This document shows positions 34,869 to 43,880 of a DNA stretch of 49,662 nucleotides, one piece after another. The position numbers and the translations under genes are program-made. This DNA is from a virus: positions 1 through 49,662 of IMG/VR virus record IMGVR_UViG_3300013126_000049. One strand, 5' to 3'. Numbering within the stretch: the stretch's first letter is position 1; the number at the start of each line of letters is the position of its first letter. The notes beneath the pieces are model-generated. The model had not been told where the DNA came from. It saw only the letters and a list, made by a program, of their open reading frames with translations, and ran no database searches.

Positions 34869-34871
34869 GGC

Positions 34872-35420
34872 ATGAATTTTCCTCTTAAAAATACCCCTAT
34901 AAGTTTAACATCAGTTGAGGTTAAGCTTTGTGAAGGAATGGGATTGATTCGATATAATCAAAATCGAGAAGCAGGCAAATCCATAAGCGTCATCAGCGAT
35001 GATGAACCAATTGATTTGGATGTGGAAGGCATTTGTGGTGAAATGTCATTTTGTAAACTTTACAATCTTTATTTCGACCCAAACCAATATGTGCGAAACT
35101 GCTGGGACAACACGGATAATGGAGATTGCAAACTCATGGGATGGCGCGTAGATGTTAAAACCACCAAATACAATCAAGGCCGGTTATTGTCCACCAATTG
35201 GAAATCTGCTAATGTGGATGTTTTTGTGCTTATGACAGGCAAAAGACCAGATTATGTGTTTCGAGGTTTCATGCTTTGTCAGGATCTTTTGCAACAAAAT
35301 CGTTTGAAGAAGATGAGGGGCCGGGATGTGCCATCCTATGCAGCCGAGCAACATGAGTTGGTTGAATTTCACCAATTGGAAAGATTGTTGTCCTCAGTTA
35401 AGGTTGAATCCCCGGTATAG
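34872..35420 (+). CDS. Putative PD-(D/E)XK nuclease-like protein
   Basis: 182 residues. GICGEMSFCKLYNL (about 53-66) supplies the first-helix Glu, and GWRVDVKTTKYNQGRLL (about 90-106) contains the strand D-V-K with the D...(D/E)-x-K layout. A following strand (VDVFVLMTGKRPDYVFRGFM) is usual in this fold. Related phage proteins are listed as nucleases of unknown role. Inference is from motif layout only. It stands alone on the plus strand amid minus-strand genes. Confidence 0.65.
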   Translation: MNFPLKNTPISLTSVEVKLCEGMGLIRYNQNREAGKSISVISDDEPIDLDVEGICGEMSFCKLYNLYFDPNQYVRNCWDNTDNGDCKLMGWRVDVKTTKYNQGRLLSTNWKSANVDVFVLMTGKRPDYVFRGFMLCQDLLQQNRLKKMRGRDVPSYAAEQHELVEFHQLERLLSSVKVESPV

Positions 35421-35741
35421 TGTTTCGGGTCGCACAATGCAGGGCACAAAATTTATTTTATAAGCATTTGGTTCGTTTTCGTCCCGTACTTTACTCAGGC
35501 CCACAAAAGTAAGATCCGGTTTCTGCTGCAGATAGGATATTTCCAACAATACCATTTTATCCAAAATCTTGTAATGATCCGGACTGTATTGCTGGGGAAA
35601 TGGCGGTTCTGATAATTGCTGCAATATGTCTTGCAGTGTTACTTTGGGTTGAGGCTTCAGTTTGGGCGGAAAGGTTATGTACCAAAAATTTTGCAAATGC
35701 TTTTTAACGAATTTAAAAGGCTGGTAAAACACATTCCACAT
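35394..35741 (-). CDS. Hypothetical protein
   Basis: 115 residues: a basic aromatic N-terminus, a Pro/Gln-rich centre (LSEPPFPQQYSPDHYKI) and a beta-rich end. It overlaps the nuclease-like gene at their 3' ends by 27 bp. No recognised domain. Confidence 0.6.
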   Translation of the reverse strand: MWNVFYQPFKFVKKHLQNFWYITFPPKLKPQPKVTLQDILQQLSEPPFPQQYSPDHYKILDKMVLLEISYLQQKPDLTFVGLSKVRDENEPNAYKINFVPCIVRPETLYRGFNLN

Positions 35742-35833
35742 ATGAATCCAATAATAATTAGCATCAGACCCAGGCTACAATCGTTCACAAATGCTTTGGT
35801 GGCCAGATATAGCCATTGTTTTATTTTATTCAT
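35675..35833 (-). CDS. Single-span membrane mini-protein
   Basis: 52 residues (MNKIKQWLYLATKAFVNDCS, a hydrophobic LGLMLIIIGFICGMCF stretch, basic end). TTGAAA-N15-TAAAAT lies three bases before its ATG. It overlaps the next gene by 67 bp in another frame, which lowers confidence but is reminiscent of nested membrane-protein pairs. Confidence 0.45.
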   Translation of the reverse strand: MNKIKQWLYLATKAFVNDCSLGLMLIIIGFICGMCFTSLLNSLKSICKIFGT

Positions 35834-35914
35834 GTTATTTTACAAAGATTGTTTATTTTTCAATAAATATTTTTGTGCTTTTTTTGCCGGTATTCCTGTT
35901 TATTTTGGTGGTGG

Positions 35915-36133
35915 TTATTTTTTTGAATCTGCGTCGATAACAATCCCTTCACAATCATAGTCCTCGTTGTTGTTTTCGTGACGACCCAGATACCATTCCT
36001 TATTTACATCGCGTTTGATGCGAATCAGGAAAATTTTTGCCGCATCATCAAAACCATCCTCATATCCCCGCAAAAACACGTGCAAACCCTCGTCATATCC
36101 CTCCAGCATTTTTTTAAGTTCTTTTACGGTCAT
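35915..36133 (-). CDS. Small hypothetical protein
   Basis: 72 residues. MTVKELKKMLEGYDEGLHVF is a common start among small phage and bacterial proteins (T-V-x-E-L-x-x-x-L-x-x-x-d-x-x-x-x-V), followed by an acidic end. It has a well-formed leaderless-type promoter. Confidence 0.7.
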   Translation of the reverse strand: MTVKELKKMLEGYDEGLHVFLRGYEDGFDDAAKIFLIRIKRDVNKEWYLGRHENNNEDYDCEGIVIDADSKK

Positions 36134-36139
36134 AAAAAT

Positions 36140-36167
36140 ATTCTATAACTTGTTGATGGTGTGTCAA
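36140..36167 (-). promoter_or_regulatory. Promoter of the 36133 gene (leaderless type)
   Basis: Minus strand: TTGACA (36162-36167), 16 bp and TAGAAT (36140-36145), then six bases to ATG; predicted start point is the A of the ATG. Confidence 0.7.
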
Positions 36168-36293
36168 CGTTTGTATTTACTTTTTTCCCTCGAAGAAAAA
36201 GTTTTTCACTGCACAAACGTAAATAAAAATGTATCGCAAAATCTTTTCTGTATCAGAAAAAAAGTTGATATCTGAAAAGTTGTGGTAAAAATA

Positions 36294-38567
36294 ATGACAG
36301 CATCCATGAACAAGAATATTTTGGTCAAGAAACGAAACGGAAAAAACGAAAAGTTTGATATCAGTAAAATCGACCGGGTGATTGAATGGGCCATCAACGG
36401 CTACACGGGCGTGAGCATGACCGATGTGGAGATTAATGCCAAAATCAACCTGCATGACGGCATCAGCACCAAAGAAATTCATCAACTGATCATTGAAAGC
36501 GCGGCCAATCTGATCAGCGCGGAAAATCCCAACTACCAGTTTGTGGCAGGTCGGTTGCTCAATTATCAACTTCGCAAAGAAGTATGGGGAGGAAAGCATC
36601 CGCCCCGTCTCAAGGATTTTCTGCATGTGGGCGTGAAAAAGAAAATCTATGACAGTGTTCTTTTGGAAAAATACAGCGAGGATGAAATCAACAAACTGGG
36701 CGAAGCCATTGATCACGACCGGGATTATCTTTTCACCTATGCCGGAATCAAACAGCTTTGCGACAAATATCTGATCAAAGACCGGGTCAACGGAAATATT
36801 CATGAAACGCCCCAGTTTGCATACATGCTGATCAGCATGACCGCATTCATGAACTATCCGGAAGAAACCCGGCAAAATTATGTGATTCGTTTTTACAATG
36901 CCATCAGCAAACACAAAATCAATTTGCCTACTCCAGTCATGGCCGGTGTTCGAACCACCAGCCGCAATTATGCCAGCTGCTGCTTGATCGGGGTGGATGA
37001 CACCCGGGAAAGCATCACCAGCAGCGCCACGGCCGTGAGCATGGCCACGGCCAATCGTTGCGGTATTGGCATTGATGTGAGCCGTATCCGGGCCATGGGC
37101 AGTCCCGTCAAGAACGGCGAAGTGGTGCATACCGGACTGATTCCGTTCCTGAAGATTTACGAAGCCAGCGTCAAAGCATGGCAGCAAAACGGACTGCGGG
37201 GCGGAAGCGCAACCTGCAACCTGCAGTGGTGGCATTATGAGATTGAAGATATTGTGGTGTTGAAAAACAATGCCGGTACCGATGATAACCGGGTGCGCAA
37301 GCTGGATTATACTGTGGGCATGAGCAAGCTGTTTTATGAGCGGGTGCGCAAAAACGAGGATGTGACGCTGTTCAGCCCCCATGAAGTGCCGGAACTTTAT
37401 GATGCATGGGGCACAGAGGATTTTGACAAGGTTTACAAAGAGTGTGAAGGCAAGCGTCTGCGCATCAAAAAGCGGATCAATGCCCGCAAGCTTTTTGGCA
37501 CCATCGTCAAAGAACGGGTGGAAACTGGTCGCATTTATATTCTTAACGTGGACAATGCCAATGAACACAGTGCATGGTCCGACAAGGTGACCATGAGCAA
37601 TCTTTGCACTGAGGTGATTCATCCCACCATTCCCATGCGGGATTACAACGATAGTGAGGCGGAAATTGGCATGTGCATATTGAGTGCCATCAACATGCTG
37701 GAAATAAAAAGCTGGGCCGATCTGGAAAAGACCTGTGATCTGACTGTGCGTTTCCTTGACGAAATTATTGATCTGCAAGATTACTTTAATCCGGCCGCCA
37801 AGAACTTTGCCAGCAAACGGCGCAGTCTGGGTGTGGGCATCACCAATCTGGCAGCGTTTCTGGCCAAGAACGAGTGTCGTTATGATGATGACAAAAGTCT
37901 GACCCTATTGGATGAATGGATGGAATATTTCCAATATTCTCTACTGAAAAGCAGTGTTCAGCTTGCCAAGGAAAAAGGAAGGTGTGAAAAGTTTGGTCAC
38001 ACCAAATATTCAAAAGGCATTCTTCCCATTGACACATTCAAGGACAGCGTCAAGAATCTGACCCGTCGCAAGTTTGCCTGTGATTGGGAAGCTCTTCGAA
38101 CTGATATTAAAGAGCATGGTTTGCGGCACAGCACACTCAGCAGCTGCATGCCTTGTGAGAGCAGCAGCGTGATTCAAAGCTCAACCAACGGCGTGGAACC
38201 AATTCGTTCCATCATCACATATAAAATGAGCAAGATGGGCAAGCTGCCCGTGCTTGTTCCGGGTATTGGCAAATTTGACAAGAATTACCAGCTTGCTTAT
38301 GATCTGCGCGACAACAAAGGACTGATCAACATCAATGCAATCATTCAAAAATACATCGATATGGCCATCAGTACGAATGTTTATTACAATTATAGCCATT
38401 ATGAAAATAATGTATTACCTGACGCGGTCGTGATGAAAGAGATTATGTACGCGTATAGTATGGGTTTAATAAGTCTTTATTATCTGAATAGTGATGACGG
38501 TGATAAAGAACAGTTGATGAATCAGAAAGAAGACCGGGATTGCAGCAGCGGAGCTTGCAAATTATAA
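36294..38567 (+). CDS. nrdA: Ribonucleoside-diphosphate reductase alpha subunit, class Ia
   Basis: 757 residues from ATG 36294 (in-frame codons a little upstream are possible). An N-terminal ATP-cone (KNILVKKRNGKNEKFDISKI, to about 75) precedes the catalytic barrel. NYASCCLIG carries the first redox Cys, MSNLCTEV the thiyl-radical Cys and MCILSAINMLE the partner Cys. MPCESSSVIQSSTNGVEPIR is the phosphate-site motif, and the C-terminal CSSGACKL is the shuttle CxxxC. It reduces ribonucleotides to deoxyribonucleotides with NrdB, 24 bp downstream. Complete and intact. Confidence 0.97.
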   Translation: MTASMNKNILVKKRNGKNEKFDISKIDRVIEWAINGYTGVSMTDVEINAKINLHDGISTKEIHQLIIESAANLISAENPNYQFVAGRLLNYQLRKEVWGGKHPPRLKDFLHVGVKKKIYDSVLLEKYSEDEINKLGEAIDHDRDYLFTYAGIKQLCDKYLIKDRVNGNIHETPQFAYMLISMTAFMNYPEETRQNYVIRFYNAISKHKINLPTPVMAGVRTTSRNYASCCLIGVDDTRESITSSATAVSMATANRCGIGIDVSRIRAMGSPVKNGEVVHTGLIPFLKIYEASVKAWQQNGLRGGSATCNLQWWHYEIEDIVVLKNNAGTDDNRVRKLDYTVGMSKLFYERVRKNEDVTLFSPHEVPELYDAWGTEDFDKVYKECEGKRLRIKKRINARKLFGTIVKERVETGRIYILNVDNANEHSAWSDKVTMSNLCTEVIHPTIPMRDYNDSEAEIGMCILSAINMLEIKSWADLEKTCDLTVRFLDEIIDLQDYFNPAAKNFASKRRSLGVGITNLAAFLAKNECRYDDDKSLTLLDEWMEYFQYSLLKSSVQLAKEKGRCEKFGHTKYSKGILPIDTFKDSVKNLTRRKFACDWEALRTDIKEHGLRHSTLSSCMPCESSSVIQSSTNGVEPIRSIITYKMSKMGKLPVLVPGIGKFDKNYQLAYDLRDNKGLININAIIQKYIDMAISTNVYYNYSHYENNVLPDAVVMKEIMYAYSMGLISLYYLNSDDGDKEQLMNQKEDRDCSSGACKL

Positions 38568-38591
38568 CCCGTCTGTTATAAATAACTTCCC

Positions 38592-39656
38592 ATGAAAACG
38601 GTTTTAAATTTGAAAAATATCGACACCACTAAACAGCCATTGTTTCTGGGGGAAGATCTGAATTTGCAAAGATATGATCGTTTCAAATATCCCATTTTCT
38701 TTGAATTATTCAAAAAACAAAACGAGAATTTCTGGTGGCCCCATGAAACCACACTGGCCAAAGATCGTAGCGATTACAAGGATCTGACGGATACCGAGCG
38801 GTTTGTTTTTGACAGCAATCTGCGTTTTCAAACACTTGGAGACAGCATGCTTTCCCGGAGTATTCATTCCCTCAAGGAATATGTGAGCAATCCAGAACTG
38901 GAAATTTGCATGAATACTTGGGCGCAATTCGAAGGCATTCACAGCTATTCTTATTCTTATCTTTTAAACAATGTGTATCCGGATGCCACCAAGTTCTTTG
39001 ACAGCATCATGGAAGACAAGGAAATACTTGAGAGGGCCGAACTGATCCGAAGCAACTACGATAAAATCCTAGGCGATGATGAAAAGAAAGACATCAAGCA
39101 AAAAATATTCGATTGCATTCTTTCCGTGAATGTGATGGAAGGTCTGGTGTTTTATGTCAGCTTTGCCTGCAGTTTCTATTTTGGTTATCGGGGCAAAATG
39201 GAGGGAAATGCAAAAATCATCAAGTTTATTCAGCGGGATGAAGCCCTTCATTTTGGCGTGACTCAGAATCTTTTGAAAATATTGCGGGATGAAGACAAGG
39301 AAGGATTCGCCTCGATTGCCAAAAAGAGCGAAGATAAGATTTACGAAATATACAAACAAGCCACAGAAAACGAAACAGAATGGGCCCGATATCTTTTCAG
39401 CAAAGGCAATCTGCTTGGTTTGAATGAAGAGGTGATGACTGGATACAGCAAATGGCTTTGTGACAATCGTCTGCGTTCTCTTGGTTACAAAAAGATTTAC
39501 AATCAAAAAGAAAATCCATTGTCCGGATGGCTGGACAGTTATATGGACAGCAGCAAGGTACAGGCAGCACCACAAGAAACGGAGTTGCAATCATATAAAA
39601 TTGCAGCACGAGATACAACTGTTACAGATAGTGATTTTGAAGATATAAAATTATAA
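38592..39656 (+). CDS. nrdB: Ribonucleoside-diphosphate reductase beta subunit, class Ia
   Basis: 354 residues. All metal ligands of the E. coli enzyme are present by alignment: Asp in TLGDS, Glu and His in FEGIHSYSY, Glu in VMEGLVFYVSF, and Glu/His in RDEALH. The radical Tyr is the last Tyr of HSYSY. MEGNAKIIKFIQRDEALH is typical. It houses the di-iron tyrosyl radical used by NrdA. TATAAATA occurs nine bases before the ATG. A GIY-YIG endonuclease gene follows. Confidence 0.96.
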   Translation: MKTVLNLKNIDTTKQPLFLGEDLNLQRYDRFKYPIFFELFKKQNENFWWPHETTLAKDRSDYKDLTDTERFVFDSNLRFQTLGDSMLSRSIHSLKEYVSNPELEICMNTWAQFEGIHSYSYSYLLNNVYPDATKFFDSIMEDKEILERAELIRSNYDKILGDDEKKDIKQKIFDCILSVNVMEGLVFYVSFACSFYFGYRGKMEGNAKIIKFIQRDEALHFGVTQNLLKILRDEDKEGFASIAKKSEDKIYEIYKQATENETEWARYLFSKGNLLGLNEEVMTGYSKWLCDNRLRSLGYKKIYNQKENPLSGWLDSYMDSSKVQAAPQETELQSYKIAARDTTVTDSDFEDIKL

Positions 39657-39698
39657 ATTACAATCTTAGTTATATTTTTGATAAATATAACTGAAGTT

Positions 39699-40496
39699 AT
39701 GTATTATAATTATGTTTATTTGGACCCTAGAAAACCCGGGATTTACAAAATAAATAATTTTGTATTTGAGGCAGAACCATTTTATGTAGGAAAAGGTCAG
39801 GGCGGTAGAGCATACGATCATTTACATCCGAGTTGTTTAAAAAGAAATATTAGTCCATTTTATTCCAAAATAGCTGCAATTAAAAAGCAAAATTTACAAC
39901 CAATAATAAAAATACTATGTTATTATAATACGGAAATGAAAGCATATAAGAATGAGGAAAAATTAATAAAAGATATAGGTTCTAATTTTATTAATGAAAT
40001 TAAAAATGGACCTTTATGCAATATTTGCTTAACAGCAAGACCACCCAATCATTCAGGTAAAACATACAAAGAAATATATGGAGAAGACAAATGGTTAGAA
40101 GAGTACAACAAAAGAGTTGAAAAACAAAAAAAAGTAGGTGGCTATTTTAAAGGACATAAACATACTCAAAAAACAAAAAATATTTTATCTAAAAAAACAG
40201 CCGAAAATAACAAATTAAGAGCTTTAAAAGGAGAATACATGTCTGAAGAAGGTAGAAAAAGAATTTCTGAAAAAGCTAAATTGAGACTAAAACAAAATCC
40301 CGAAAAGATACCTAGAAAAGAATATAAATTAATAGACCCTTACGGAAATATTCATGTAGTAACAAAGAAAATAAGTTTAAATTATTTTTGTAAACAACAC
40401 AATTTATCTAAATCAGCTCTTCAGAAAACGCTGTATAAAAATATTTCAATTTCCAGAGGAAAAACTAAAGGTTGGAAAATGTTTTATTTAATTTAA
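39699..40496 (+). CDS. GIY-YIG homing endonuclease
   Basis: 265 residues from ATG 39699 (a TTG at 39678 would add seven). YVYLDPRKPGIYKI and PFYVGKGQGGRAYDHL correspond to the GIY and YIG strands with the catalytic Arg; NEEKLIKDIG supplies the Glu. GHKHTQKTKNILSKK and a second such segment are NUMOD3-like DNA-binding repeats, and KISLNYFCKQHNLSKSALQ is a NUMOD1-like helix. The gene is far more AT-rich than nrdB, indicating acquisition. RNR genes are frequent homing targets in phages. Confidence 0.9.
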   Translation: MYYNYVYLDPRKPGIYKINNFVFEAEPFYVGKGQGGRAYDHLHPSCLKRNISPFYSKIAAIKKQNLQPIIKILCYYNTEMKAYKNEEKLIKDIGSNFINEIKNGPLCNICLTARPPNHSGKTYKEIYGEDKWLEEYNKRVEKQKKVGGYFKGHKHTQKTKNILSKKTAENNKLRALKGEYMSEEGRKRISEKAKLRLKQNPEKIPRKEYKLIDPYGNIHVVTKKISLNYFCKQHNLSKSALQKTLYKNISISRGKTKGWKMFYLI

Positions 40497-40503
40497 TATA
40501 AAA

Positions 40504-40692
40504 TTATTTTAGCAGTCGGCGGCTATCAATCACAAAATCTATAAAAAGATCATATATTTTATTCAAAGAATAGCTTCCTTTGATTCTGTCTTTGGCGTCC
40601 CGATCAACATCCTCAACCGCCGCATTGAAAGCGTTGCTGTATTTTTGTATAAATTCCTTGTAAACGTCGTCTTTTTTCTTAAACCATTTCAT
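40504..40692 (-). CDS. Small helical hypothetical protein
   Basis: 62 residues, basic and helical (KWFKKKDDVYKEFIQKYSNAF). Convergent with the GIY-YIG gene and coupled (ATGA) to the upstream small gene in the thyX unit. Confidence 0.65.
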   Translation of the reverse strand: MKWFKKKDDVYKEFIQKYSNAFNAAVEDVDRDAKDRIKGSYSLNKIYDLFIDFVIDSRRLLK

Positions 40693-40874
40693 GGGTATTT
40701 TTCATTCAAACTTTCTCGCATTTCCCTTATAATTGTCAGATATTTTAAAATGGTTTCTTGACCGTTACCGTAACTTTCTTTTTCTTGTTCATTTTTTAAT
40801 GAATTCAGATTAGGTTGTGCATCCATCAAGGTTTCCAAATGAGCCTCCAATATCATCAAAACACCATAATCCAT
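40689..40874 (-). CDS. Small helical hypothetical protein
   Basis: 61 residues from ATG 40874, chosen to avoid a 70 bp overlap with thyX; an upstream start at 40955 exists in the same frame. YGVLMILEAHLETLMDAQP is helical. In the thyX operon; function unknown. Confidence 0.55.
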   Translation of the reverse strand: MDYGVLMILEAHLETLMDAQPNLNSLKNEQEKESYGNGQETILKYLTIIREMRESLNEKYP

Positions 40875-40884
40875 CTCGTCATAA

Positions 40885-41580
40885 TCAATAGTCTTCTTCA
40901 AGCTTTTTCTCCTCGGTCCATCCAAGGGCCATGCTGATGTTTGGAAAAATCTCAATCAACCTGTTTTTGATTTGTACAGCCAACAACCGATGTTCTTTTT
41001 GCGTGTCTTTGTTTGCCCTCAAATTCACATAATGAATCCAGCTTCGGAGGCTGCCTTTCATGTATAGTGTGGTCTGTGTGGAAAGAGGCAAAACCATGCG
41101 GGCCACTTCTTTGGCCACACCATTCCGAAGCAGCAATTCATAGCAGTGCTCTGCCGACTTGGTTGTTTCCTGTACAAGATTGGTCAGTATGCTGTGTTGC
41201 TGACTGGTTACTGGAATGACTTCCTCTCCAACCTGACGATTTTTGTCCCCTTGTAAACGCAGTTCAATATGTTCAAAATCGTTTACTTTGCTGTAACGCT
41301 GGCTAAATTCCTGAAAGCTGAAGCTGCGATGGCGTATGATTTGGGATGCTATTGCCCTGCTGGTTTTGATTTCAAATGTTGCGTCCACCATTTCAAATGG
41401 ACTCCAATGATTATGAGTGATCAGATATTTGATCAGTTTGGGAGAAGTTTCCCGGTTCATTTGGTTTTCCGGATTGCTGACCCGGGCAATATAAACAATC
41501 AGATCTTCGGCACTGAATTCTTCCCGAATCAGTGGTGTAAGTTCCGGCTTTGTAATGCTGATGAGTCGGGCAAATCCCAT
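40885..41580 (-). CDS. thyX: Flavin-dependent thymidylate synthase
   Basis: 231 residues. RHRSFSFQEFS (about 83-93) is the ThyX signature RHRx7S; it is preceded by WSPFEMVDATFEI and followed by ARMVLPLSTQTTLYMKGSLR, containing the Arg and Ser that bind dUMP. It makes dTMP from dUMP using methylene-tetrahydrofolate, FAD and NADPH. Lying after the RNR genes, it completes a dNTP module. Its promoter ends seven bases before the ATG. Confidence 0.96.
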   Translation of the reverse strand: MGFARLISITKPELTPLIREEFSAEDLIVYIARVSNPENQMNRETSPKLIKYLITHNHWSPFEMVDATFEIKTSRAIASQIIRHRSFSFQEFSQRYSKVNDFEHIELRLQGDKNRQVGEEVIPVTSQQHSILTNLVQETTKSAEHCYELLLRNGVAKEVARMVLPLSTQTTLYMKGSLRSWIHYVNLRANKDTQKEHRLLAVQIKNRLIEIFPNISMALGWTEEKKLEEDY

Positions 41581-41587
41581 AGACCTT

Positions 41588-41614
41588 ATTTTAAGGTTTA
41601 TGGGGGAAAATCAA
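41588..41614 (-). promoter_or_regulatory. thyX promoter (leaderless type)
   Basis: Minus strand: TTGATT (41609-41614), 15 bp and TAAAAT (41588-41593), then AAGGTCT and ATG. TAAAATAAG also occurs at the 45179 and 33849 promoters. Confidence 0.6.
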
Positions 41615-41620
41615 TTTATT

Positions 41621-42760
41621 TTATATATGTTCTTTGTCGTATTTGTCCGCAACAACATCTATTTTTTTATAAATCTCCGGCAAAGGTTTGTTTTTCAAAC
41701 TGGTATATCTTACTTTGAAAGAATATGAAGCGGCCGGACTTTTGCTTATTTTGTCAACAATATCCGAGGGTACTTCTTTGTTATGCATCCATAGTTTGTT
41801 GCTGATCATGACCAAAGCTTTGGGGTTTTCTGAAACAATTTTCATGACTGCTTCGCTGGGCAATTCGCCGGTGGCTCCGACATAAGGTATGGCATAATAT
41901 CCCGCATAATCAGATTTCTTTAAGTTGTGATGACCATATGCCCTAAGTTCCTCGCCACTTCCTTTAGTTATTCCATTTTCCAATATTTTTAATATTTCTG
42001 GTTTTACTATTTTGCGGGTCAAGAGTGTTCGGCCATAATTGGCAGATTGTTCCACGCTTTTTGCAAGGGATTCTATTATCTTTAACGGAGGAAATATGGG
42101 TTTGGAAGCCATTTCGAAAAGACCCATGGCATATGAAAAACTATGATGAGGATCGGATGCGATGATATCGTTTATTTTTTCTGAGGGTTGAATGCCATGT
42201 TCTAAAAGTGTCATGGCATATTTCACCGCATCATCCGGGTCATTTTTAAATGCTTTTTCTATGTTTTCAGGAATCGGACGTTTGTTTTTCAAAAGAAGTT
42301 CCACATATTTGAGAGTTTGTGTGGAATTTTTCAATATGTTTGCCAACAATTCCTTGTATATTTCAGGCTTTTGATCACCTTCTTCATCTTCTTCATTTTT
42401 AAAAGTTTTACCCATCATTTTTTTCAAAGGTTCTATGAATTTGGTTTCTTTCACGGCGTCATAAATGGCAGGATGTATTGGGTAATTATGATCCAAGCAA
42501 TATTTGGCCAGATAGTATGAATCTTTTCCGTTTTGAGCGATTCGTTGAACCAAAACATCAGGAATAGTCTCGTTTTTTGCGATATATGTTTGGGCAATAA
42601 TTCGGGAAAAAGATCCGCCCATAATATTTTTGGTTAGTGAAACCAGAATAGCTTCAGGTACTTCCCGACCTTGTTGGCGAAAACGATTGGCTAAACGCAT
42701 GGACACTTCCGGGTCCTTGGCCATGCTTTGAAGCAACTCTTGTTTTATATCATCGCTCAT
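41621..42760 (-). CDS. Helical-repeat protein
   Basis: 379 residues from ATG 42760, which lies 8 bp inside the upstream gene's end. About eight imperfect 33-residue repeats of the form 'A-x-x-L-A-x-x-Y-x-x-x-x-x-x-x-P-x-x-I-x-x-x-I' occur (MRLANRFRQQGREVPEAIL, AVKYAMTLLEHGIQPSEKI, ALVMISNKLWMHNKEVPSDI). The repeats are also in the 8099 protein. A superhelical scaffold for protein binding is likely. Partner unknown, though the next gene is co-transcribed. Confidence 0.75.
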   Translation of the reverse strand: MSDDIKQELLQSMAKDPEVSMRLANRFRQQGREVPEAILVSLTKNIMGGSFSRIIAQTYIAKNETIPDVLVQRIAQNGKDSYYLAKYCLDHNYPIHPAIYDAVKETKFIEPLKKMMGKTFKNEEDEEGDQKPEIYKELLANILKNSTQTLKYVELLLKNKRPIPENIEKAFKNDPDDAVKYAMTLLEHGIQPSEKINDIIASDPHHSFSYAMGLFEMASKPIFPPLKIIESLAKSVEQSANYGRTLLTRKIVKPEILKILENGITKGSGEELRAYGHHNLKKSDYAGYYAIPYVGATGELPSEAVMKIVSENPKALVMISNKLWMHNKEVPSDIVDKISKSPAASYSFKVRYTSLKNKPLPEIYKKIDVVADKYDKEHI

Positions 42761-43823
42761 CGGGAACTTCCAACCCATCCAGATAAACGAAATAATCAAA
42801 CCCTGCATCCGGATTCTTGCGCATGCGATCATCAAACATTTTCTTTTCTCCCGGAGTCTTCAGATCATTTAAAATTTCTTTGTTAAATTCCGTCAATACT
42901 TTGAGATATTCGTTGCGTAGATTCTTGTCCAAGGTTTTCCATGCTTCAAAATCTAACTTAACATTTCCTTGCTGCAGGAATTCCTCTTTCTCGGAGTATT
43001 TTAATTTGTTGAATGATTCCAAACTAAATTCACTGGCCAGTTCATTAAATCTTTCAATTTTGCTGCGCTCCTCTTTACTCAAAGGTTTGGGCACAAAAAC
43101 ATTCTTGGCAATTGCCCCCTTAAGTTCCGGAACTTCTTTCACCATTTCTTCTTTGGTCACTGATTCTGTGCCATGCCCCTGACTTCCATTGTCGGCCCAT
43201 GTCCATTGGAACTTATCCTCTGGAAGAGCATCTATCACGATCAAATGGGCTGGATCCTTGTATCGGTTATGTTCATCTTGTTCATCGGTGCGGTTTTTAA
43301 TCCGTACAAAATAAAAATTGGATTGGTCGCGCAAACGATAACTGCTGTAAAGACTGCCACTGGTGCGGCTGATACAGAAGCTGTAATTGCTGCCCAGTTT
43401 CACGCATTTGCCCTGAGTTTCAGCAGGAAACACTTTCACATACTGATCTTCATATGAAGGCTTTTCAGCGTCCTCCACGTTTTCCGGCATGTCCAGTTTG
43501 ACCTTTGTTTCCAGCGCATCAATTGCATGTTCCATGTCAGTGAATTTTTCAAACCGGGAAATGTCCTGAATACGGTTGCGCTTTTTAAGTTCCAAAAACT
43601 TTGTGTAATAACTGTCTAATACGTCCAAATTCTGGATATCATTGAAAAATTTGGCAAGTTTAACCACATGACCCTTACTGGGTGTTTTGTCCATTTCAAT
43701 CAGTTTGGCCGCAACTTTTTCGTTTTTGTTGTCCAAAACCTTTAGAATGTTCTCGACTGTAACCTTCTCAGTCAGAGTGACATATTTTTCAAAAATAAGA
43801 TGGGTATCCCGACTCAACGACAT
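42750..43823 (-). CDS. Large phage protein with FCISR...DP.HLIVID motif
   Basis: 357 residues from ATG 43823; TATAAATA lies upstream. The centre has KCVKLGSNYSFCISRTSGS, YRLRDQSNFYFVRIKN and KDPAHLIVIDALPEDKFQWT followed by ADNGSQGHG. This resembles the TRWCTAA...YVVF...KYQFHF region of the 571-residue protein at 45851, so the two share a domain: an aromatic-Cys strand, a turn and two strands. The C-terminal third is helical repeats. The family is common in large phages, often uncharacterised. Confidence 0.75.
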   Translation of the reverse strand: MSLSRDTHLIFEKYVTLTEKVTVENILKVLDNKNEKVAAKLIEMDKTPSKGHVVKLAKFFNDIQNLDVLDSYYTKFLELKKRNRIQDISRFEKFTDMEHAIDALETKVKLDMPENVEDAEKPSYEDQYVKVFPAETQGKCVKLGSNYSFCISRTSGSLYSSYRLRDQSNFYFVRIKNRTDEQDEHNRYKDPAHLIVIDALPEDKFQWTWADNGSQGHGTESVTKEEMVKEVPELKGAIAKNVFVPKPLSKEERSKIERFNELASEFSLESFNKLKYSEKEEFLQQGNVKLDFEAWKTLDKNLRNEYLKVLTEFNKEILNDLKTPGEKKMFDDRMRKNPDAGFDYFVYLDGLEVPDER

Positions 43824-43880
43824 ATGAGTATTTATAAAATAATAAAGGCAAATATCAACTGTTAATATATAAATAATACT

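Noticed and set aside
36177-37778. A 533-codon minus-strand frame opposite nrdA
   Set aside because: Antisense shadow of nrdA, with composition dominated by His, Ile and Phe; it would also overlap the promoter of the 36133 gene.
38572-38591. T4-type late promoters (TATAAATA) before nrdB and elsewhere
   Set aside because: TATAAATA also appears at 43.83-43.87 kb and in AT-rich gaps, but the window is too AT-rich between genes to separate signal from chance. Kept only as a remark on the genes concerned.
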